Assembly: GCF_016756615.1 (NCBI RefSeq)
Contig: NZ_AP023262.1
Location: 1,734,501 to 1,798,500 of the forward strand
Reading direction: 5' to 3'
Source: Mesorhizobium sp. L-8-3
Lineage (GTDB): Bacteria > Pseudomonadota > Alphaproteobacteria > Rhizobiales > Rhizobiaceae
DNA: 64,000 nucleotides
Part shown: piece after piece, positions 21,265 through 29,018 of the stretch
Position numbering within the stretch: position 1 is the stretch's first letter
Layout: every line of letters starts with the position of its first letter
Notes under the pieces: generated by a model
Seen by the model: only the letters and a program-made list of their open reading frames with translations
The model's database searches: none
What the model was told of the DNA's origin: nothing
Program-made: the position numbers and the translations under genes

Positions 21265-21288
21265 GGGAACAATGTTCCCTTTATGTTC
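21265..21288. promoter_or_regulatory. dyad and LexA-box-like motif
   Basis: GGGAAC-AAT-GTTCCC (21265-21279) is a perfect dyad, and the overlapping GTTC-CCTTTAT-GTTC (21274-21288) fits the alphaproteobacterial LexA box GTTC-N7-GTTC. A TATATAT stretch follows at about 21290. One such match is expected by chance in a window of this size, so it is only a candidate. Confidence 0.3.
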
Positions 21289-21354
21289 CTATATATGGTG
21301 TTGCGCCCGGCAAACCGCAAGAGCCGCGTGAACCGGGCGCCGATGGACGCTCGC

Positions 21355-21654
21355 TCAGCCATCGGGAAGCCGAGCGACAACAGCGGCGTTGTCCCATCCT
21401 TCGCCCGCCGAAACGACGCAACTGTTTCCGTCCGTGTCGGACGCGATGATGGTCCACGTGCCCGCCTCCGAAACGAAGACCTCGACGACGGTCTTGGCGT
21501 CGACGACGCCGATCGCCTGCGGCTTCTCGCGGTATTGTTCGGCGAGGCTCCTGGCGAGCGCGTCACGCGGGCCGCAGGTCGGAGCCTGGGCGAAGGCCGC
21601 TCCCGACGACAGTACCGCGGCGGCGGTCATGAAAATCAAGGGTGCGCGTGTCAT
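21355..21654 (-). CDS. small secreted protein, family unknown (paralogue B)
   Basis: A 99-residue protein with a Sec signal peptide (about 1-23, ending GAAFA-QAP). Mature region: cysteine in PTCGPRDALARSL, core TVVEVFVSEAGTWTIIASD, second cysteine in NSCVVSAGEGW. It aligns along its length with the product of 20829-21134. The ATG at 21654 is preceded by GGGAGATGTCGAT-type purine-rich sequence; a longer in-frame start 26 codons upstream would hide the signal peptide. Function not known; a small envelope protein is the best description. Confidence 0.7.
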   Translation of the reverse strand: MTRAPLIFMTAAAVLSSGAAFAQAPTCGPRDALARSLAEQYREKPQAIGVVDAKTVVEVFVSEAGTWTIIASDTDGNSCVVSAGEGWDNAAVVARLPDG

Positions 21655-21840
21655 ATCGACATCTCCCTGCGGCGCTGCGTTGCTGGCTGTCGGCCGATGC
21701 CGACAAACGCTAATCCGGTCCGCTCGGCGCATGTTCCATCACGAAAGATTTAGCTGGAACACATCGGCTCTACGGCACGAACGGAAACGGCCCAGGCGAA
21801 GGCCCAGGCCGTTGAGGAAATCAACCAGATCGAAATTCAG
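21655..21840. other. intergenic, with possible hairpin
   Basis: No gene is seen. AACGGCC (21786-21792) and GGCCGTT (21807-21813) can pair around a 14-base loop; on the minus strand this would lie downstream of the mmsA repeat array and could end its transcripts. Confidence 0.35.
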
Positions 21841-22153
21841 TTCATCGTCGGAATGACGAACTCCGTCGTCCTTGATGCCCCCGCCGCGCGCCCGCAGCCG
21901 CCTTGCGGCGAGGACGCGCAACCGAGGAAGCGTCGGGTGTTAGTTCATCGTCGGAATGACGAACTCCGCCCCGTCCTTGATGCCCCCGCTGCGCGCCCGC
22001 AGCCGCCTTGCGGCGAGGACACGCAACCGAGGAAGCGTCGGGCGTTAGTTCATCGTCGGAATGACGAACTCCGCCCCGTCCTTGATGCCCCCGCCGCGCG
22101 CCCGCAGCCGCCTTGCGGCGAGGACACGCAACCGAGGAAGCGTCGGGCGTTAG
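21841..22153. repeat. tandem array derived from the 3' end of mmsA
   Basis: Three head-to-tail units start at 21841, 21944 and 22049, with lengths 103, 105 and 105 bases; a fourth, partial copy (22154-22195) is the genuine 3' end of mmsA. Each unit carries the codons for the mmsA C-terminus (KDGAEFVIPTMN and stop, minus strand) followed by about 60 bases with a GCCGC-CTT-GCGGC mini-hairpin. Units two and three are almost identical; the first lacks two bases. The array therefore looks like recent duplications of the gene end plus its downstream sequence. Confidence 0.85.
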
Positions 22154-23646
22154 TTCATCGTCGGAATGACGAACTCCGCCCCGTCCTTGATGCCCGACGG
22201 CCAGCGCGAGGTGACCGTCTTGGTCTTGGTGTAGAAGCGGAAGGCATCCGAGCCATGCTGGTTGAGGTCGCCGAAGCCCGAACCCTTCCAGCCGCCGAAG
22301 GTGTAGTAGGCGATCGGCACCGGGATCGGCACGTTGACGCCGACCATGCCGACCTGGACGCGGCTGGCGAAGTCACGCGCGGCATCGCCGTCGCGGGTGA
22401 AGATGGCGACGCCGTTGCCATATTCGTGCTCGTTGGCGAGCTTGATGGCGTTTTCGTAGGTCGGGGCGCGCACGACCGAGAGCACTGGGCCGAAAATCTC
22501 TTCCTTGTAGATGCGCATGTCAGGCGTCACTTCGTCGAACAGGCAGCCGCCCATATAGAAGCCGTTCTCGTAGCCCTGCATGGTGAAGCCGCGTCCGTCG
22601 ACGACGAGTTTGGCGCCTTCCTTGACGCCGAGATCGACGTAACCCTTCACGCGCTCCAGCGCCTGCCGGGTTACCAGCGGTCCGAAGTCGGCCGAGGAAT
22701 CGGTCGACGGTCCGACCTTCAGGCTCTCGACGCGAGGAACGAGCCGCTCGACGAGCCGGTCCGCCGTCTCCTTGCCGACGGGGACGGCCACCGAGATCGC
22801 CATGCAGCGCTCACCGGCCGAGCCGTAGCCGGCGCCGATGAGGGCGTCGACGGTCTGGTCCATGTCGGCGTCGGGCATGATGATCATGTGGTTCTTGGCG
22901 CCGCCGAAGCACTGCACGCGCTTTCCGGCGGCACAGCCGCGGCTGTAGATGTAGTGCGCGATCGGGGTCGAGCCGACGAAGCCTACGGCCTTGATGTCGG
23001 GATCGTCGAGGATGGCGTCGACCACTTCCTTGTCGCCGTTGACGACATTGAGCACGCCAGCCGGAAGGCCGGCCTCGAGGAACAGCTCGGCGATCCTCAG
23101 CGGCACGCCGGGATCGCGCTCCGACGGCTTAAGGATGAAGGCGTTGCCGCAGGCGATCGCCGGAGCGATCTTCCACAGCGGGATCATCGCCGGGAAGTTG
23201 AAGGGGGTGATGCCGGCCACGACGCCGAGCGGCTGGCGCATGGAGTAGACGTCGATGCCAGGGCCGGCGCCGTCGGTGAACTCGCCCTTCATCATATGCG
23301 GTGCGCCGATGCAGACTTCGACGACTTCGAGGCCGCGCTGGATGTCGCCCTTGGCGTCGGCGATTGTCTTGCCGTGCTCGCGGGCCAGCAACTCGGCGAG
23401 CTCGTCATATTCGCGATTGACCAGTTCCAGGAACTTCATGAGCACGCGTACCCGGCGCTGCGGATTGGTCGCCGCCCAGGCCGGCTGTGCCGCCTTGGCA
23501 TTCTCGACCGCCGCCCTGAGCTCCGCTGCGGAAGCGAGCGCGACCGTGCCGCGCACCGAGCCGTCCATCGGCTGCATGACGTCTTGGCTGCGGCCGCTGG
23601 TGCCGGCGACGCGCTTGCCGCCGATGAAATGACCGTATTCGACCAT
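22150..23646 (-). CDS. mmsA: CoA-acylating methylmalonate-semialdehyde dehydrogenase
   Basis: A 498-residue aldehyde dehydrogenase superfamily protein starting YGHFIGGKRVAGTSGRSQDV, with PFNFPAMIPLWKIAPAIACGN near residue 150 and the catalytic cysteine in GSAGERCMAISVAV (about residue 285). These are the features of the CoA-dependent methylmalonate/malonate-semialdehyde dehydrogenase subfamily, which makes propionyl-CoA or acetyl-CoA in valine, thymine and inositol breakdown. AGGGAGAG precedes the ATG. It is divergent from a LysR gene with an inverted repeat in the gap. Its last codons belong to a tandem repeat array, but the protein end is the normal one. Confidence 0.95.
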   Translation of the reverse strand: MVEYGHFIGGKRVAGTSGRSQDVMQPMDGSVRGTVALASAAELRAAVENAKAAQPAWAATNPQRRVRVLMKFLELVNREYDELAELLAREHGKTIADAKGDIQRGLEVVEVCIGAPHMMKGEFTDGAGPGIDVYSMRQPLGVVAGITPFNFPAMIPLWKIAPAIACGNAFILKPSERDPGVPLRIAELFLEAGLPAGVLNVVNGDKEVVDAILDDPDIKAVGFVGSTPIAHYIYSRGCAAGKRVQCFGGAKNHMIIMPDADMDQTVDALIGAGYGSAGERCMAISVAVPVGKETADRLVERLVPRVESLKVGPSTDSSADFGPLVTRQALERVKGYVDLGVKEGAKLVVDGRGFTMQGYENGFYMGGCLFDEVTPDMRIYKEEIFGPVLSVVRAPTYENAIKLANEHEYGNGVAIFTRDGDAARDFASRVQVGMVGVNVPIPVPIAYYTFGGWKGSGFGDLNQHGSDAFRFYTKTKTVTSRWPSGIKDGAEFVIPTMN

Positions 23647-23779
23647 CGTTTCTCTCCCTGATTGGCTGACTTGCCCGGTTCGAGGCTGGCTTCATTGTCT
23701 GCCTTCGCGCGACGCTTGGCAACGCGAGGGGAATCGCATCCGTTGTGCGGAAAATATAGGACCGGAAGACTCTGTGCAT

Positions 23780-23794
23780 CATTTGTCGCAAATG
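23780..23794. promoter_or_regulatory. inverted repeat in the mmsA-LysR promoter region
   Basis: CATTTG-TCG-CAAATG is a perfect dyad with a 3-base centre, 73 bases upstream of the LysR start and 134 bases upstream of mmsA. It has the spacing expected for a LysR-type operator. Confidence 0.5.
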
Positions 23795-23866
23795 GTAGCT
23801 TGCGGTGCTCCTGGTTTGCGCGGGGCTCGGCGAACCAGTTCCGAGGATGGACGGGAGGCTTCCAAC

Positions 23867-24748
23867 ATGAATTGGGATGACGTCCGCGTCTTCCTTGCCG
23901 TTGCCCGTTCCGGACAGATACTCGGCGCGTCGCGTCGCCTCGAACTCAACCATGCCACGGTCTCGAGGCGCATCGCGGCGCTGGAACAGGCGCTGAAGGC
24001 GAAGCTGTTCCGCCGCCTCACAACCGGCAGCGAGCTCACGCCGGCGGGCGAGAGATTCCTTTCGGTGGCCGAGCGCATGGAAGCCGACATGATCGCGGCG
24101 CGGGCCGAGATTACCGGTGAAGGCGACGATATTTCGGGGACGGTGCGGATCGGCGCGCCCGACGGCTTCGGCGTGACCTTCCTGGCGCCGAGGCTCGGCG
24201 CGCTGACCGCCCAGCATCGCGACCTGACCATCCAGCTCGTGCCGGTGCCGCGCTCCTTCTCGTTGTCGCGGCGCGAGGCCGACATCGCGATCACCGTCGA
24301 GCGGCCGCTCGAAGGCCGGCTGGTCGCGGCCAAGCTGGTCGACTATTCGCTCCGCCTCTACGCCTCCCGCGGTTACGCCGCGGCGCACGGCCTGCCGCGC
24401 GACGCGGCCGAACTCGGCCAGCATCGTCTCGTCGGCTATGTGCCCGACCTCGTCATCAGCCCGTCGCTCGACTATGCCGCCGAATTCAGCCCGTCCTGGA
24501 ATGCCGGGTTCGGCATCTCGTCGGCCCTCGGCCAGGTGGAGGCGGTGCGCTCGGGTGCGGGCATCGGCATCCTGCACGCCTTCATCGCCCGCATGCATGA
24601 CGAGTTGGTGCCGGTGTCGGCGATACCGCCCATACGCCGGGCCTACTGGCTGGTCTATCACGAGAGCGTGCGACCCATGCGCCGCGTCCAGCTTGTCGCG
24701 GCCTTCATCGGCAAGGCGGTGGAGCGTGAACGGGCGCTGTTCATATGA
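23867..24748 (+). CDS. LysR-family transcriptional regulator
   Basis: About 293 residues. The helix-turn-helix is NWDDVRVFLAVARSGQILGA and then NHATVSRRIAALEQALKAKL; this NHATVSRRI form is typical of the LysR group next to mmsA in rhizobia. The effector domain begins near residue 88 (ISGTVRIGAPDGFGVTFLAP). The ATG at 23867 has GGGAGG upstream; a longer frame from 23774 would extend through the promoter. It is divergent from mmsA and probably regulates it. The last four bases overlap the start of the next gene (ATGA). Confidence 0.9.
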   Translation: MNWDDVRVFLAVARSGQILGASRRLELNHATVSRRIAALEQALKAKLFRRLTTGSELTPAGERFLSVAERMEADMIAARAEITGEGDDISGTVRIGAPDGFGVTFLAPRLGALTAQHRDLTIQLVPVPRSFSLSRREADIAITVERPLEGRLVAAKLVDYSLRLYASRGYAAAHGLPRDAAELGQHRLVGYVPDLVISPSLDYAAEFSPSWNAGFGISSALGQVEAVRSGAGIGILHAFIARMHDELVPVSAIPPIRRAYWLVYHESVRPMRRVQLVAAFIGKAVERERALFI

Positions 24749-25371
24749 CGGCCTCGCTGCAGTCGCTGCGCCGGCCCTATGCCGAACTGCTGCGCCAGGC
24801 GAAGCTCAGTGCGCGAAGGGCCGACGAGGCCGAGGACCTGCTGCAGACGATCCTTCTCGCGGCCCTGGAAGCGGGACGCACGGACCTCTCCGACATCGGG
24901 AACCGGCGCTGGCTCGAAGGGGCCCTGCGCAAGCGCGCCGCTTTCGATGCCCGTTCGGCGATCAGGCACCGGCGACGCGAAACGCTTTGCGCGCCGGCAG
25001 CAACTGTCGAACCGGCCGAACGGGACGTTCTGCCGACCCGCTTCGTGGCGCAGCTTCCTGCGGCGCTGCGCACCACCGCGCTGCTCGCTCTGACCGGCCA
25101 CAACAGGCAGGAGATCGCCTGGCTCCAGAACCTCTCGGATCCGGCCCTGCGGCAACGCATCGCCGACATCAAGCGGCGCTGGCGTGCCGCCGGCGGTCAT
25201 CGCTTCGAGGAGATTCCCGGCCTCGCCGGAGCGCTGGCTTTCGGCCGCATCCGGCGATCCCTGCTCAAGCTGGTGCGCCGCGAAGGGGCCTTCCTTGCCA
25301 GTCATGATCCCGACGGGCATATTTTTGTCATCGGCCGCTCACGAAATCCGGTTCCACGGCAACAGGAGTAA
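24745..25371 (+). CDS. sigma-factor-like protein (ECF type, degenerate)
   Basis: A 208-residue protein. DEAEDLLQTILLAAL near residues 28-42 resembles sigma region 2.2 (DAEDLVQETFL in true ECF factors), and LPAALRTTALLALTGHNRQE (about 110-129) is like region 4 with a helix-turn-helix, but the region 4 spacing and the C-terminal about 60 residues are not standard. It overlaps the LysR gene by four bases, so the two are translationally coupled. It may act as a sigma factor, or as a sigma-derived DNA-binding protein. No anti-sigma gene lies next to it; a VOC protein follows 28 bases later. Confidence 0.6.
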   Translation: MTASLQSLRRPYAELLRQAKLSARRADEAEDLLQTILLAALEAGRTDLSDIGNRRWLEGALRKRAAFDARSAIRHRRRETLCAPAATVEPAERDVLPTRFVAQLPAALRTTALLALTGHNRQEIAWLQNLSDPALRQRIADIKRRWRAAGGHRFEEIPGLAGALAFGRIRRSLLKLVRREGAFLASHDPDGHIFVIGRSRNPVPRQQE

Positions 25372-25399
25372 TGTGCAACCGCCAACAAGGAGTAGGCAC

Positions 25400-25786
25400 A
25401 TGTTCGGCAAGAGCCGCATAGGAAACATCTGCTACTATGTCTCCGACATCGACAGGACCGAAGCCTTCTATCGCGACGTGCTCGGCCTGGAGGTCGAGCG
25501 CATGGAGGATGACGAGGCCGGCGCCTGGCTGATCGCCAGAACCGCCAACGAGGTCGACCTGATCTTCTTCAAGATGGAATCGCGTCCCGGCAATTCGCCT
25601 GTTGTCGTCTTCGACCTGGCCGACGGCGGTATCGACGACGTCGTCGCAGGCCTTGCCGCCAAGGGTGCTACCATCGTCACCCCGGTGAGCCACGCTCCCG
25701 GGGGATGGTCGTCCGAAATCGTCGATCCGGACGGCCACACGATCTCGATGTATCAGACGGCCGGGGCGCCGCGGTCGCTGAAGTAG
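25400..25786 (+). CDS. VOC/glyoxalase superfamily protein
   Basis: A 128-residue protein with two beta-alpha-beta-beta-beta modules of the vicinal oxygen chelate fold: NICYYVSDIDRTEAFYRDVL at the start and VDPDGHTISMYQ near the end. Such proteins are metal-dependent lyases, dioxygenases or small-molecule binders (for example resistance proteins); the exact role cannot be told. AAGGAGTAGGCAC precedes the ATG. It may be co-transcribed with the LysR and sigma-like genes. Confidence 0.8.
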   Translation: MFGKSRIGNICYYVSDIDRTEAFYRDVLGLEVERMEDDEAGAWLIARTANEVDLIFFKMESRPGNSPVVVFDLADGGIDDVVAGLAAKGATIVTPVSHAPGGWSSEIVDPDGHTISMYQTAGAPRSLK

Positions 25787-26111
25787 TCTGGACGCCGCAT
25801 GAAACGTCGCAGGCTCGCGCCTGATGCCGGCCTCTTCCGGGGTGCGTCCTTCGAGGCTCGCCCTCGCCGGGTATGCGCTTTCCCGGCGACGCTTTGCGGG
25901 CTCGCACCTCAGGATGAGGACCCGTGGTGCCATATCCTCGTCCGACCTCGGTGCTTCCCGGTTGTGCGGCGCCGGCGCCACAGGGCCTCACCCTGGGGTG
26001 CAGGCCCGCAGGGAACTGACTGTTGGCGGACCTACCTTCGCGGGCGAGCCTCGAAGGGACGCATCCGAGAAGATGCCGGCATCACTGGCGGCGCCAACCT
26101 GCGATCGTCTC
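25787..26111. repeat. inverted pair of rhizobial palindromic intergenic repeats
   Basis: The left arm (about 25822-25921) holds GATGCCGG, GTGCGTCCTTCGAGGCTCGC and GCACCTCAGGATGAGGA; the right arm (about 26039-26085) is the inverted form, GGCGAGCCTCGAAGG and GATGCCGGCATC. The same elements occur, again as an inverted pair, at 35128-35515. The gap has no gene. Confidence 0.7.
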
Positions 26112-27554
26112 CTACGCGCTCACCGGCGGGCGGCGGTCTTTCCACGGCATCTGCTGCTCGAGCTGCACGGATGCCGCCAGCACTGTCGCCTCGTCGCCGT
26201 AGCGGCCGACCATCTGCACGCCGACCGGGATGCCGTCCGCCGTCCAGTGCAGCGGCAGCGATATGGCGGGCTGGCCAGAGATGTTGAAGGGGAAGGCGAA
26301 GACGGAGTCTGTCCATTTCGCATTGTAGCGGTCGAGATCGGTTTCCGACATGTCGTAGTAGCCGACCGGGCGCGGCAGCTGCGTGAGCGTCGGCGTGACG
26401 AATAGATCGTATGGTGCGAGGTCGCCGGCGATGGCGCGGCTCAACTGACGGATCTGCTCGACATCGGCGATGTGGGCGATGCCGCCGGTTGCGCGGCCGC
26501 GCTCGATGATCGCCCAGGTCACCGGCTCGACGTCGTTCTTCGTGACCGGCCGCCCGACGAACTGCTCGGACGCGGCGAACATCGCTGCGGTCTGGACACA
26601 GGTCATGTCGGTATAGGTCTTCCAGGCCGCATTGGCGTCGAGCGCCATGTCGTGCTCCTCGACCTCGTGGCCCAGCGCCTCGAGCGCCTTCGCCGCGGCG
26701 AGCACGGCGGCCTTGGGCTCGGTGCCGACCGGCGTGCCGTTGGGCGGGGTGACCGTGTAGCCGATGCGCAGCTTCTTCGGCGCCTTGGCCGAGAGGGAAA
26801 GCCAGCTCTCACCAGGTGTCGGCGGTGTGTAGGGGTCGCCCGGCAGGGCGCCCGCCAATGCATCGAGATAGGCGGCGGTGTCGCGCACTGTGCGCGAGCA
26901 GCACAGGAAATAGGCGCCGCCGTACCAGAAGTCGCCGAAAGGGGCGAGCGTGACCCGTCCGCGCGAGGGCTTCAGCCCGACGACGCCGCAGCACGATGCC
27001 GGGATGCGAATGGACCCCGCACCGTCGCTCGCCTCGCCGATCGGCACCATCCGCGCGGCGACCGCCGCCGCCGTGCCGCCGCTCGACCCGCCGGCGGTGA
27101 TGTCGGCCTTCCAGGGGTTGCGTGTCGCCCCATAGAGCTTCGGCTCGGTGGAGATCGACCAGCCGTTCTCCGGCGCGTTCGATTTGCCGACCAGATTGAG
27201 GCCGGCCGCCTTCATGCGCCGCACGGCCTCGGTGTCGAAGGTCGCGACGAAGTCCTTGAAATAGACCGAGGCGTTGGTGTTGGGCGCGCCGGTCCAGGAC
27301 GACGCCAGTTCCTTCAGCAGGAAGGGCACCCCGGCCAGAGGAGCGTCGCGGTCGATCGTGGCGGCCGCGGCGCGCCCCATGTCGTAGAGGCGGTGGATGA
27401 CCGCGTTGAGGCTGGGGTTCAGCCGGTCGATCAGTGTGGCGGCGGCCTCGACGAGTTCGGCCGGCGAAACCTCCTTGCGCCTCACGAGGCCGGCAAGGCC
27501 GAGCGCATCGGACTCGGCATAGGTCTTCAGCAAGCTGTCGGTGACGGTGGCCAT
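26112..27554 (-). CDS. amidase (amidase signature family)
   Basis: A 480-residue amidase-signature hydrolase. The Ser-cisSer-Lys triad region is present: lysine in [10 protein letters not shown] (about residue 81), and the glycine/serine-rich [20 protein letters not shown], followed by [12 protein letters not shown] containing the nucleophile. These enzymes hydrolyse amide bonds in the cytoplasm; substrates vary from indoleacetamide to aryl amides and cannot be predicted. A strong GGAGGAGAG ribosome site precedes the ATG. It lies downstream of, and in the same direction as, the ABC transporter and oxidoreductase genes, separated by 224 bases holding a repeat, so it may serve the imported compound. 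Confidence 0.9.
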   Translation of the reverse strand: MATVTDSLLKTYAESDALGLAGLVRRKEVSPAELVEAAATLIDRLNPSLNAVIHRLYDMGRAAAATIDRDAPLAGVPFLLKELASSWTGAPNTNASVYFKDFVATFDTEAVRRMKAAGLNLVGKSNAPENGWSISTEPKLYGATRNPWKADITAGGSSGGTAAAVAARMVPIGEASDGAGSIRIPASCCGVVGLKPSRGRVTLAPFGDFWYGGAYFLCCSRTVRDTAAYLDALAGALPGDPYTPPTPGESWLSLSAKAPKKLRIGYTVTPPNGTPVGTEPKAAVLAAAKALEALGHEVEEHDMALDANAAWKTYTDMTCVQTAAMFAASEQFVGRPVTKNDVEPVTWAIIERGRATGGIAHIADVEQIRQLSRAIAGDLAPYDLFVTPTLTQLPRPVGYYDMSETDLDRYNAKWTDSVFAFPFNISGQPAISLPLHWTADGIPVGVQMVGRYGDEATVLAASVQLEQQMPWKDRRPPVSA

Positions 27555-27579
27555 GGTCTTCTCTCCTCCTGCCGCATTG

Positions 27580-27655
27580 CTCCGAAAATCGTTCCCGATC
27601 TTCGGAGAGCACGATGCGTCGACCCAAAATGTCAGAGCGCTTGTCGCGCGTCCCT
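27580..27655. repeat. dispersed repeat, inverted copy
   Basis: CTCCGAAAATCG followed by GATCTTCGG, ATGCGTCGA and AGAGCGCTTGTCGCGCGTCC matches, in opposite orientation, the repeats at about 47466-47560 and 51662-51770 (GAGCGCCGCGCGTC, then TTTCCGAAAATCG, ATTTTCGGGCCG). It sits between the amidase and oxidoreductase genes. Confidence 0.55.
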
Positions 27656-27778
27656 ATCGATGCGTTCCAGCAGCGGTCGTGCCTGAGGCACGGCCTGACG
27701 CTTCCTCCCGCCTTGCCGTTCGTGAACGGAACTGATCACACCCGGCCGCAACCGCGCTGATGCAGCCGGGGGCTTGTG

Positions 27779-28867
27779 TCAGGCCAGATCGATGGCGCGC
27801 CGCTCTTCGATGCTTTGCTCGGCGGCGAGCACGATGCGCAGGCTGTTCACCGCGGCATCCATCGATTCCGACAGATCGAGGTCCTCGCGGATGGCGCGCA
27901 GGAAGAATTGCTGCTCGCGATCGCACAGCTCCTGGTGGCCGGGCTCGTCCTCCATGCTGAAGATCTCGTCCGGCTTGGCGAAGTTCTTGTCCGCATCGAC
28001 CTTGGCGTGGTGGATCTTGATGGCATCGGTCTTGGTGTGGCGGTCGATGTCGGCTGAGTCGGACACTTCGTCCGCGTCCTTGGCAGCACTTTCCGACTGG
28101 CCGGCGACGATCGAGACCGCGCCCTCGGGGCCGACCACATCCTTCACGAAATAGGCGATCTCGCTCATCATCGGGCCCCATCCGGCCTCGTACCAGCCGA
28201 CCGATCCGTCGTCGAAGGTGACGTGCAGATGGCCGTAATTCTGCTTGGCTGCCTCGGGCCAGAGCTTCGCGCCGATGCCGTGCACCCGCACGGGCCTGGC
28301 CCCCGTCAGCTGGCACATGACGTCGACATAGTGGACGCCGCAATCGACGATGGGGATCAGCGAATCGATCAGGTTCTTGTGCCAGTGCCAGGCCGGGCCG
28401 CTGCTCTGCTGGTTGAGGTTGAGGCGCATCACCAGCGGCTTGCCAAGCGTCTTGCCCATTTCGATGAACTTTATCCAGGACGGGTGGACGCGCAGGATAT
28501 AGCCGAGCACCAGCTTGCGGTTCCTGGCGCGCGCAGCCGCGACCACCTTCTCGGCATCCTCGATGTTGGTGGCGAGCGGCTTTTCCATGAAGACATGGCA
28601 GCCGGCGTCGATCGCCTTCAGCGCATATTCGGCATGGGTGTTGGGCCAGCTGTTGATGGAGACGGCGTCGGGTCTGGCCTCCTTCAAGGCCTCGTCGAAA
28701 TCCTCATAGAGCGGATAGCCGGAAAGCTCCGCCGGGATCTTCTTGCTCTTGATGGAGCGGCTCATCAAGCCGACGATCTCGAACCCGTCGAGCCGGTGAT
28801 AGGCGCTGGCGTGCGAGGCCCCCATATTGCCGAGGCCGACCACGAGGACTTTTACCTTGTCGGACAA
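27779..28867 (-). CDS. Gfo/Idh/MocA-family oxidoreductase
   Basis: A 362-residue NAD(P)-dependent oxidoreductase with an N-terminal Rossmann fold (VLVVGLGNMGASHASAYHRL, about 7-26) and the EKPLA motif (HVFMEKPLATN) that holds the family lysine, then the C-terminal beta-sheet domain with a possible catalytic histidine in DCGVHYVD. The start is TTG at 28867, five bases after a perfect AGGAGG. Members oxidise or reduce sugars, inositols and related compounds. It follows the ABC substrate-binding gene by 151 bases in the same direction and probably acts on the imported compound. Confidence 0.88.
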   Translation of the reverse strand: MSDKVKVLVVGLGNMGASHASAYHRLDGFEIVGLMSRSIKSKKIPAELSGYPLYEDFDEALKEARPDAVSINSWPNTHAEYALKAIDAGCHVFMEKPLATNIEDAEKVVAAARARNRKLVLGYILRVHPSWIKFIEMGKTLGKPLVMRLNLNQQSSGPAWHWHKNLIDSLIPIVDCGVHYVDVMCQLTGARPVRVHGIGAKLWPEAAKQNYGHLHVTFDDGSVGWYEAGWGPMMSEIAYFVKDVVGPEGAVSIVAGQSESAAKDADEVSDSADIDRHTKTDAIKIHHAKVDADKNFAKPDEIFSMEDEPGHQELCDREQQFFLRAIREDLDLSESMDAAVNSLRIVLAAEQSIEERRAIDLA

Positions 28868-29018
28868 TCTTTCCTCCTGATTGCTGCAATTGCAGTCACG
28901 ACAACGTCAGGCCGGCCCAACGTCGCCTCTTTCATGTGGCGGATGCGCACGGCGCCGGTCGCTGCGGTCATGGGCCGGGCGAACGGCAAGGGCCGTCCGC
29001 CCGGGATGCATTCCTGTC

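Noticed and set aside
21841..22195. CRISPR-like array
   Set aside because: Units are 103-105 bases and are repeated in full with no unique spacers, and they derive from the mmsA gene end.
21853..23661. 602-codon open frame on the plus strand across the mmsA region
   Set aside because: It is antisense to mmsA and opens only because of high GC; its first part is three copies of the tandem repeat.
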